DNA from: Carex sylvatica
Lineage: Eukaryota; Streptophyta; Magnoliopsida; Poales; Cyperaceae
Reading direction: 5' to 3'
Length of the DNA: 31,825 nucleotides
NCBI GenBank assembly: GCA_964058845.1
Contig: CAXKVR010000288.1
Span: forward strand, 1 to 31,825
Position 1 is the stretch's first letter. Each line of letters begins with the position of its first letter. Of the stretch, positions 20,911 through 30,800 are shown piece after piece. The notes under the pieces are model-generated. The model worked only from the letters and a program-made list of their open reading frames with translations. It was not told the origin of the DNA and searched no databases. A program made the translations under genes and the position numbers.

Positions 20911-21207
20911 CCACTGGGGAACGACCCGCTTCACTGCTGTTTACGCCAAGTAAAATTATAGACCGTGAAATGAGCATGAGTAGGTGTCCGGCGGGTAACG
21001 GACACGTTTCGAAATATTAGTTGGCTGTTGAATAGGGGACCAGGAAACAGAGAGCGTACCGCTGGATTCGATGCGGTCACGGGATGCGACTTGGAGCAGG
21101 CGCTTCGTACGGGTAGACACGTCAGGGAAGCGGCAGCTTTCAATTTGGAGCGGTCATGTCACACTAGCTGAGCTGCTGTGGCCTATGACTCCAAGAATTC
21201 GTATCCT
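20911..21207. other. GC-richer intergenic DNA, no gene recognised
   Basis: This stretch is less AT-rich than its surroundings. A 70-codon minus-strand frame (20931-21143) shows no recognisable domain. It may be ancestral unique sequence into which elements A and B inserted. Confidence 0.35.
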
Positions 21208-21399
21208 CTGCATTAACTCAAAAAATAATCTTTTGAGTTAATGTATCTGGAACGTCCGATAAACTTTACGATATGTGCAAATTAAATCTACACTAATATT
21301 AAAGAACCCTGTGTTTTAGGCGGATGCCGGATGGGCTCCGTTTACAATCTGACGGCTATGATGTATTAACTCAAAAGATGCTCTTTTGAGTTAATGCAG
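21208..21399. mobile_element. MITE whose arms each contain a hairpin, 192 bp
   Basis: The outer ends CTGCATTAACTCAAAA and TTTTGAGTTAATGCAG are perfect complements. Each arm is also a hairpin: 21212-21242 (12-bp stem, 7-base loop) and 21365-21395 (13-bp stem ATTAACTCAAAAG, 5-base loop). The arms then continue with weaker pairing (GTATCTGGAACGTCC against GGCTATGATGTA-type sequence). No target duplication was found. Confidence 0.7.
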
Positions 21400-21649
21400 A
21401 CGATGCGGGCTCTGAGTCCAACGGATCTCAATATCTCATGCGGCCGGATGCATAGGTGATAGGTGTGTGTTTTCTTTTTAAATTATTTCCTTTTTATTTG
21501 CCGAATATAAGGATAATTAAACGAATGTTATTCGAATTTTATATAACAGAATTGTTACATTTTAGAAAAGATAACACATAATAGAACGGGTCTCAGGTAC
21601 GGTCAGAGCTGTTTGTTTTCCATTAAAATTTGTGTGTACTTAATATGTG

Positions 21650-21920
21650 TGAATCGTAGTACCGATCGAACGGTTCTAATTGGATATTGAATCAAATTTA
21701 ATTTGATATATATTGAACCACTTCAAATGTACAAATAAGATACACACCGCTTGAATTTTAATGCGGATCCAATAGTGCCGATTAAATATTAGACTAAATT
21801 TGATTTAACGTCCATCAAACCACTCCCAACATGCAAATAACATATACACTGGCGTGGATCGTAACGCGGATCAAACGGTTCCGATCAAATATTGAACCAA
21901 AATTAAATAACCGAAGAAAA
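21650..21920. repeat. Degenerate tandem repeat, ~102-103-bp unit
   Basis: The phrase GCGGATCMAAHRGTKCCGAT followed by an AATATT-type tract recurs near 21662, 21763 and 21866, giving about 2.5 diverged units. A related fragment (AATGTCCATCAAACCGCC, compare AACGTCCATCAAACCACT) lies at 23190-23265. Origin unknown. Confidence 0.55.
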
Positions 21921-22829
21921 AATGGGTGTTTAAATGATTTTAATGAAATTAAATATATTTCGACGGAAACAATTCGGCAGTTCGATTAACTCGATTCGAT
22001 TTTGATAGTTGAAAATCAATTAACATATTTATTTAAAAAAAAAATCGATTAACATATACTCCAAGAAAAGAATCTTGAAGTTGCAATGCGGTGTTTGGAA
22101 TATTCTCATTTCGTATTAAGGCGTTTAAGAATATTGAGTTTGTTTGCAAAATGACACCAAAAAGAGTGCCGAATCAAGTTATTAACACTGACAGTTCAAA
22201 CCCGCTAATTTTAACTTGAAATAATATAAATATTAATTAATATTTGGGATCGATTCGTATGCATATTATCATAATCTCACTCTTCTCATAATTTTATATC
22301 ATAAAAAGGAACATCCAATTAACTTTCTGCTGGTTACAGCACCTGGGACTAGAAGCCACTGTTTTTTCTTCTTTCCTTTTTGATTTGTTATACTGATACC
22401 CCGGTTTACCAGTTGATTAAAGCCTGCTAAACTGCCATGGCTCACAATCAATAATTAAATAGAACCAAAATCGTCTTTGTTTGCTTTCTTTGCGAATTTC
22501 AGAGACGGTTCAGGTTCACATGGGGCTTCTGTACGGGTCTCGTTAGTCGTTACCACATTCAAAACATACATCCACTTTGCCACGCACCGTCGGAACGGAA
22601 TTGGTCTACTGTCAATCCAGTCACCTCTCGCCACGTCGAAACAGACTACCTTTCGTCCAACCTAAGTTGGACAGGATCTTATATGTTTTCGCGCCTGATA
22701 TAACCAACATAAACCACACGGAACGGGGGACCGCTCGGTGAGTATCATACAAAATTTAGTCTCATGCTCGGTCAAATTTTTTCAATCCGTATCAAAAAAT
22801 TTATAGGTAACAATCCGCTTTTGATTCAG
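21921..22829. other. Intergenic DNA, no gene recognised
   Basis: The portion 22470-22730 is GC-richer and holds a 62-codon frame (22477-22665, +) without recognisable domains. No RNA gene or complete element is seen. Confidence 0.35.
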
Positions 22830-22955
22830 TAGACATGGTCTCTTTTGTATAAGAAGTCATGAGTTAAAAATTCAGATAAAAAAATTATTTATTGTAATAA
22901 TAAAATTATTAAATAGTTGAGTGACTTGATCCTCAATCTTTACTACAAAAATAAA
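22830..22955 (+). mobile_element. SINE-like retroposon fragment, second copy
   Basis: TGGTCTCTTTTGTATAAGAA, then GTCATGAGTTAAAAATTC (a decayed box B), an A-run, and TTGAGTGACTTGATCCTCAA match the order of the minus-strand copy at 7200-7330. Two copies on opposite strands support a dispersed family. The pol III boxes are too decayed for certainty. Confidence 0.4.
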
Positions 22956-25900
22956 AAATTATAAACAGCTTTAGAAGTTGTGCATAATATATTAAGTATT
23001 TGAAAATATGAATTTGTATCGAACGGATATCATATCATATTTAATATGATGTCTGGTATAAGCTGTCTGATCCGCATCAATCCTGTAGACAACATCTTTT
23101 TTGTTTTGCACCTTAACATTGTAGGCACATGCGGAATACTTTATGATTCGTGCAAAATTTTTGATTGAGTATACTATATACATACAAACTTTAATGTAGA
23201 TCAGACAACTCTAATTGAAAATCACATCAAATTTGATCCAATGTCCATCAAACCGCCCTCGCTCCAGATTGGACCCCAACTTAAAAATCACGACCTAGTA
23301 AAACTAATCCCCTGTGAAAATCAATTAATTCATTCTTAGTGAAATATATACCACCTAGGATGCGTTAGATTCACGCTATAGATCATTCCGTATAAAATTA
23401 GAATATCAAGGAATGTAATATCAATGAATAATATTTGTGATAACGCGTTATTACCGTGTTTTTTTTTTTTATAACTATCTCTTTTAGCATTCCAAAAATA
23501 TATAATTAAAATGTTTGATTTAGTATAGATTACAATAGATATTAAAATTTACGAAAATTAATGATAGTTTTTATTTTCAAAACGTACATTATTTTAAAAA
23601 TGAATGATCTTTGTTAACCACAAATAGAAAAACATCCCCTTTACTACGAACAACACAATAGCCATAAAATATAAAATAATTATTACGAAATAATTATGCA
23701 TTAACATATCTATTTAACTATTTCATTACTATTTTCGTCAAAAATAATGATAAAAAAAGAACACCTATGATGATAAAAAAATAACCTTCCAAAATAACAA
23801 ACTTAACAACTCTAAAGATTCGTCCAACCTCAAACGACAATGGTAGAGCGAGGTACGAGCCATCGGTCCACACTTTAGATATTATTATTATTATTATTTT
23901 GTATAGTACTTTTATTGTTGTTGTCGTCGTCGTTGTTCTTCCTCCTTCTGCCTATTCTCTTATCTTTTTGCCTCTCTTTCTCCTTTATGTTATCTTTCTC
24001 TCTACATTGACAACTCTTTATTTGAACCTCTGAGTGGTGACTATTCCAGTCCGATTGATTCAGTTATTGATTTTATTTTATTTAGTGTCTCTACGATGTA
24101 GTATGCCAGCACTAACAAGAAAAGAAAATCTATGCACATAGAGGAAACAATCACTAGGCTCATATCATTACAATAAAATAATAATGACTAAATTTGTATC
24201 CACATGATGCACATACTCCATTTATGTTTTTAGTTTGTTTATAGCTGTATAATATCAAAAATACTCGTTGTCTAATCTTATATAACAGCTAGTTTGTAAC
24301 TATTTATATCAATAAAATTGCTTATGAATTTTCAATAAAAAATAAACCGTCTAATATGCTTCCACATGAATATTAAAAAGACCCGTACATTTCACATGAA
24401 ACCAAATTAATCCAAATTGAAACTCAAAATTGGAGTTACCTCGTATGATCCAGACTCGTCCTTACCGTCGGAATGGGGACTGTTGATTGCGCTCATCGGG
24501 CCCGTCATTCGTCCAACCCAATCCGAGTTAAAAGAGATTCTCCTGTCCCGGATATGCATGATTGCTGTACGAAACGGAATATCTCAACCGTGAGATCTTC
24601 GGGACCCCTTTCTAAAGAAATCTCCAAAGTTTCGATAACCGAACGCTTTGACCAGTTTTCCTTTATTTGCCGTTCGTTTGACCCTCTTTGTTGACCAATT
24701 GACCGTTGTCAACAAAGCATCTCCTCGTTTTCTCAAACAAAAAAAAACTTAGAAGTAAATCTCCATTCTCATATTATGATATTAGTTGTTCTGATTTGTT
24801 AATGATTAAGATTAAAAGATTAATTTTGAAATTGAATATCAGTCCTTTAGTCATATAATATGTCTTATTCTGATTAAATATATATATTTTATATGTAGAA
24901 GTTCAAATTTAGTTAAAAATATAATCGTTACACAGACGGTTACATGATTTGTCACAATTATAATTAAATGAAATCCTAGCAATCTGTTTCCTTATTTCTC
25001 CTTATAGTCCTCTTTGATTTCTGCAATTAAATTATTTCTTATTTATATATTTTCTCCATTTCATTTCTCCTCTTCCTCTATACTTTCTACAATTAAAATG
25101 ATAATAACCATATCTTTTCAAATTTTATTTAGAACTACTGTATCATTATGAATAGATGAATAACAGATCTTGTGTATTTTCAATCTGGAGAGAAAATAAA
25201 AAATATCTACAACTTTTGTGTAGAGAAATTTAGATAGTTAAAATAATTTTCATCAATAATATGTATGTAGAGAAATTATTATTTTAATCATTTAATTATA
25301 TCTTTCTCATTTTTGTTTCTTTACATATCATTTCTCCTCTAAATCGTTTAATGACATGTCTTATTTGTGGAGAAAATTAGATATTAAATTACAATGATAC
25401 TTCAAATTTTTTTCATGTTATATTTGATCCTTTTTTGTTTCTTTTATTATTTGAATTTTTATTTTTTTTATTTATGTCTTTTATTTATATTTATATATAT
25501 ATATATTTAATTTTATTCGAATGTCAAATAAAAAAATATTTTCATATTCTATCAAATCTTATAATATATTTCTGTTACAATGATACTAGTCATACATAAA
25601 TTTTGATTGCATGCGACGACCGCTATGTCATCCCGTGCGTGCAAGTGACTATATTTGCTAAAGGCAGGAATTGCGCATCTACATAGTGCTCATGGAGCTT
25701 TTTGACTGTGCATTAATATGCTTTTCATTCGTGAACTTTTGCTAAACAGAAGAAAAGTATATCATGAGTTGTGAGCAATAGAGCAAAACAGTGAACTCAT
25801 GCTGGAACCTACGGTTTGGTAGTCACTCTTGACCTGATCAGAACAGCAAAATATCTTCAATGACTTCACTTTTGAGTTGATAGATTCATTTAATAAACTC

Positions 25901-26416
25901 GGTTACATTGCTGTATAAAACAAAAATAGCCTAATGAAATGCTCAGGATCAGTTGCAGCCGTCCTATCTCCGTTGCCGCAAAATATCCTACTGTTGCATT
26001 TGCCACGTCAGAATTCCACTAAGATGAAGTTTCATTGGTGTTGTATGCGATCCAACGTTCCATTGTCCCTCTGATGTCGGGCTCTTAATTTTAAGAAGTC
26101 TTGGTTCTTGGACCTTACGAAAAACAAATTTGTAACCGACGAACAAAACCTCGTACACCAGGTGCTGTTAGCAATTGGTAATGCCTCGAGACTCGAGAGG
26201 CTGTAGCCTATCACAGCGAGCAATACGCACTAACAAAATGGCGGGAACTGAGTGGGGTCCGCCACATCTTAGCTGCCACGTAATCATAGTGCCAGGGGAG
26301 ACCGCAAAAGCACTTTCTAGACCAAGTTGTGCTTCTCGCAAGATCGATCGGGTCGGACCGGGTTACGGACCATACGGTTCAAGCGAGGCCGGATATGTCG
26401 TCTTATGAATGCATTT
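22956..26416. other. Long intergenic stretch, no gene recognised
   Basis: About 3.5 kb without a credible gene. Contents: a possible Harbinger-type MITE fragment at 23355-23540 (GGATGCGTTAGATTCACG.. ; GATTTAGTATAGATTAC); (ATT)n at 23881-23897 and (GTT/GTC)n at 23917-23937; a cluster of TTGACC words at 24648-24712; an AT-rich block 24740-25600; and a GC-richer block 25930-26410 with several 60-77-codon frames on both strands, none with a recognisable domain. The last block may be distal AGO1 upstream sequence. Confidence 0.4.
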
Positions 26417-26580
26417 CCTCTGAGGTAATAGAATATTTCCTGTATATACGGCTCGTCCGATCAGAATCAGGACCAATCAGGCCGTAGGTGTACAGTGTAC
26501 TGCACGTGTCCCTTCAATATTCGTGTGTGTTCTGATCGGACGGTTTGGATATAAACAGAAATATTGTATTACCTCAGGTG
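26417..26580. mobile_element. MITE upstream of AGO1, ~164 bp
   Basis: CCTCTGAGGTAATAGAATATTT at the left pairs with AAATATTGTATTACCTCAGG at the right. The pairing continues through TATATAC..CGTCCGATCAGAA against TTCTGATCGGACGG..GGATATA, giving ~50-bp arms. It lies ~230 bp upstream of the inferred AGO1 transcription start, so it could form part of the promoter. ATGAAT occurs on both sides, but a target duplication is not certain. Confidence 0.7.
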
Positions 26581-26779
26581 ATATGAATTGCGATGATGTC
26601 GTTTTATCCGGACCCCTACCCTAACAGAGATAGTCTGTCAGAGCGATAAATAAGGCCTAAAATATTGTTTGAACCTGGTGTACGTATAGTGGGAAAGAAC
26701 AAATCACTGACGTACGTCCCACACAATTGAGGTCATTCATCGGTGTACTGAAGGCATGGTTTATTACATCACTTTGATC

Positions 26780-26790
26780 AAATAAATAGG
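26780..26790 (+). promoter_or_regulatory. Candidate AGO1 core promoter (TATA-like)
   Basis: AAATAAATAGG lies about 30 bases before a CT-rich block beginning CAGCCCTTCCTC near 26811, a typical plant transcription start setting. A TGACGTACGTCC word (bZIP-type core TGACGT) lies upstream near 26709. The exact start is not determinable from sequence. Confidence 0.4.
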
Positions 26791-26810
26791 TTTAGTAGGA
26801 CAGCCCTTCC

Positions 26811-26973
26811 TCTTCTGCTCCTGCCCCCTTTGCTCAGCATAAACAGTTCTTAGGTTGTGTCTTTACTTGGGGGCTTGCGAGATTAAAAGGAAAAAAGGTT
26901 TGCGAGGAGAAGAGGCGTCCTCTTGTTTCGTTCTACATTTCGGATTAGTTTATATCCGACAGTGGTTACAAAG
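26811..26973 (+). other. AGO1: AGO1 5' UTR exon (inferred)
   Basis: A pyrimidine-rich leader without ATG leads to a donor AAAG|GTTTGTAC at 26973/26974. It would splice to the acceptor TATCTTTCAG at 27830, 23 bases before the AGO1 ATG. A leader intron is known in plant AGO1 genes. The left edge is an estimate. Confidence 0.5.
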
Positions 26974-27830
26974 GTTTGTACTTTCTTTTGTGTAGTTTTA
27001 TCTGGCGTTCGAGTTAAATTGTACCTTGCGTTTCAATACCTAATGTTATTTACTGAGATTTTTAAGTTTACTGGGTATTTGGAGAACGATTGTTTGATTT
27101 TCTTGCACTTGATGCCTTCTTGGTGCTTCTATTAGATCCACACTTTTGCGTGTGTTTGTGGGTTCTTTTTATTTTTGTTGGGGCTTGGGCGGGTGTTGGG
27201 GAGGGGTGTTCAGGTTGGACGAGGCTTTGACTGATCAAAGCTCTGTTTAATAGTCACTATTTCTTTCTTGCCTGTAAAATAGTCATTCTCATTCGTCAAA
27301 TGTTGTTCTTCATGCTTGGACTGTTTCAGATCTAAACAATTGTGTCCGATCTATGATTCGGTGTTTACTTTTTGGGGATTTGGTAGCTGTTGCATTCAGT
27401 ACTAATTTCATGGTCAGAAATAATATAGGAATCTCTGCTGTGCAAAATTTTGAAAATGATGTTTCTATTACGAGTACCTTTTCCTATCCATTTTTCTTTA
27501 TTTTTTGATTAGTTGAGTTGTGAATTTTAATTTACCCCAGGAAATAGCTATTTGTTTTTTTTTTTCCTCCTCCAGCACTTTAGTGTTACACCACCTTGAA
27601 TGCCTCAATGCATACTTCTTTTCTTATATTTCATTAATGCACAGTTTTGTTAAAATGGGAGCTGTAAACACACCATCTAGAGAGCTTTTGCTTTTTATTG
27701 GTGTTTAGATGCAATCATGCAAAAATCCTCCTTGCTACTGAATAAGTACCATTCACTTCTTTAATTTTATCTAAAGCCTGTTTCACATATATTATAGCCT
27801 TTCTTAAAAAAAAATATTTCTATCTTTCAG
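26974..27830 (+). other. AGO1: AGO1 5' UTR intron, 857 bp (inferred)
   Basis: It is T-rich with a GT start and a CAG end preceded by TATTTCTATCTTT, consistent with a plant leader intron. Leader introns often raise expression in plants. Small frames within it (26923-27135, 27520-27708) are not genes. Confidence 0.5.
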
Positions 27831-27853
27831 GTCATCATCCTGTTGATTTCGTA

Positions 27854-30800
27854 ATGGTGAGGAAGAAAAGAACTGGACCTCCAGGCGAGTCATCTGAGCT
27901 GCAACATGAATCTGGTGGCAGCTCAGGACAAAGCAGTGGTGGAGCACAGCCTCCGCAGCGTGCCCCAATGCCACAGCAGCAACAGCAACAGCATGCTGCC
28001 GGCGGCCGTGGTGGCTGGTCTCAGCCCCATCCACAGTATTCCCAGCAAAGTGGCGGTCGTGGTGGTGGCCAACAGTACCAACCTCGTGGTGGTTACTACC
28101 AGCCTCACGGTGCGCCGACTGAGCACTACCAACCACGAGGTGGCCCTCAGGGAAGAGGAGGGGGGTCATCTCAGCAGTACTACGGTGGTGGTGGTGGCCG
28201 CAGGGGCGGCATGAGCGGTGGACGTGGTGGGCCAGCAATGAGTGGCCCTGCGTCTCCCAGAATAATTCCCGAGCTGCACCAAGCACCACCACAGCCGCCT
28301 CCTCAGGTAGCGTACCAGCCCTCTCAGGCAGTTCCAGTTACTGTCTTGTCTGAGGGGGGTTCAAGCTCTTCTTCAACTGTTCAGGTGGAGCAGCAGCTCC
28401 AACACATGACACTCCAGGGAGAGGGTTCAAGTAGCCAGGCTATCCAGGTGGCGCCTCCTCCCTCGAGCAAATCCATGAGGTTCCCTCTGCGCCCTGGCAA
28501 GGGTACTTGTGGAGAGCGATGCATCGTCAAGGCAAACCATTTCTTTGCTGAGCTGCCTGACAAAGACCTTCACCAGTACGATGTAAGTTTATTGCTAATC
28601 AGTTTATTTTTACATTGAGTACGAGTAAACCGTGTGACAGTGTACGATAAGTAATGTTTGGTTCATATATTGAATATTCTGGTGCCATTTTTAAGCTGTG
28701 GCAATTTGTTATATCTTTTTATTGTTGAGTTCTCTTAGTGTGAATTTATATTATCAGGTGTCTATCACTCCTGAAGTGACCTCTCGTGGTGTGAACCGTG
28801 CAGTCATGTCAGAACTGGTTACTCTTTATAGGGAGAGTTGCCTTGGTGGTCGCCTCCCGGCTTATGATGGAAGAAAGAGTCTATACACTGCCGGGCCCCT
28901 GCCTTTTACCTCTAGGACCTTTGATATCACGCTGTTTGATGAAGAAGAAGGTGTAGCGGGAACTCAGAGGTATATATAGTCCCGATTATTTTTATTGGTA
29001 ACATAAACGAATTACAAATTTTCACGAGTACCATCGATTTAGGACAATTTCGATTTATACCATAACCGAGAATTCATCAGATGTAATTCAGCACTTTACA
29101 TCTGCGTGTTGAAACCGGTTCTCTCATAGCACAGGCTTACATCTGTGTTTTGATACCAGCTCTCTCATAGCATTTCATCATCGGTTGTGGTATAAAACGA
29201 AATTGTCCGTAATCGATGGTATATCTTTAATTTTGTTGTTGTGTTTTTGGTCAAGATAAAAAAATCAGTAAATATTCTTCTGCTCTTTCTGTTTATATAA
29301 TGACAGTAAACATCTAACTTCTTTTTTAATGTTTGTAGGAGAGAGAGGCCTTTCCGTGTGGTGATCAAATTTGCTGCTAGAGCTGACCTTCACCACCTGG
29401 CGATGTTCTTGCAAGGAAGACAGGCCGATGCTCCTCAAGAGGCTCTTCAAGTCCTTGATATTGTGCTCCGTGAATTACCTACTGCCAGGTACTTGACTGA
29501 TGTGGCATTTTGATATGTGATTTATTTTATTTTATTGGTTGCTTGATTGTTGACATGGTTAACTGTTGCAGGTACTCCCCAGTTGGCCGCTCATTCTATT
29601 CACCAAATTTAGGGAGACGTCAGCAGCTTGGCGAGGGCTTGGAGAGTTGGCGTGGGTTTTACCAGAGTATTCGCCCAACTCAGATGGGGCTTTCTCTCAA
29701 TATTGGTGAGTCTCAACTTCTGCTTCTGCTTTCGTTTAGTTAGATCAATTTTGGTGGTTACATGTTTTCTTTTGGCATGTAAAAGACAGTCATTGTTATG
29801 ACTTTTCCATTCTTCATCCTAAAAATTTATTCTTTTGTAATTATTTTAATACATCTCTAGAGTACAGTCTGTATATATATATATTTGTAGTGATTTAATT
29901 CCAGAGCTTTGATAATATGCTATTTTTGTGGGACTACTTGAACAGACATGTCTTCTACTGCTTTCATTGAACCGTTGCCGGTTATAGAGTTCGTAGCCCA
30001 GCTTCTCAACAGAGACATCTCAGCTAGGCCATTATCTGACTCTGATCGTATTAAGGTTTATTACTTGTCAGAATATCCTTTTTTTAACTTCTCAACAACT
30101 AGGGTCTATTACTTCTCAGCATGTTGTATTTAAGGTTTATTACTTCTCAACAATTCATGATAATATCCTTTTTTTTAACAAGCATTGGGTTTCTGTGCCT
30201 TTTGTAGATCAAGAAAGCATTACGTGGAGTGAAGGTTGAGGTTACACATAGAGGAAATATGCGCAGGAAGTACCGTATTTCTGGCCTAACATCGCAGGCA
30301 ACCAGAGAATTGACGTAAGAATTACTTTCGTCATTATACCATCTTTTGTTCTTGGTAGATCCAATGAGATATAACAATCAGTACCTTTTCTAATGCATGA
30401 ATCAACAGTTTCCCAGTTGATGAGCGTGGGACAATGAAGTCTGTCGTGCAATACTTCCAAGAGACCTATGGCTTCAATATCCAGCACACAACTTTACCTT
30501 GTCTCCAAGTTGGCAATCAGCAGAGACCAAATTATCTTCCCATGGAAGTATGTACCGTCTTACTTATCGTTTTTTGTAATACTCATAATATGTGTAATCT
30601 AAGTAGTAGTACAACTTGTACAAGTCCTGAATTATATAGTTTATCTTAGTTTCTTTGGTCTTTTTTGGGTACCATTTGGACTGCATTGGCCGATACCTTT
30701 TTTATATTGCCCGCATCATTCTGGGTTACTGGTAATTTTTTGTTCTAAATTAAACTGATCACTCCTTGTGTATTCTAAAACTTCAGGTTTGCAAAATAGT

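Noticed and set aside
20630..21143. Minus-strand frames of 115 and 70 codons
   Set aside because: The first is read through TTCGG/CCGAA repeats of hAT-like element B; the second has no recognisable domain.
26032..26408. Frames in the GC-richer block upstream of AGO1
   Set aside because: Short, overlapping on both strands, and without any domain or splice pattern.
27804..28292. 162-codon minus-strand His-rich frame, and other frames overlapping AGO1 exon 1
   Set aside because: Antisense and out-of-frame shadows of the GC-rich Gly/Gln-coding exon of AGO1.
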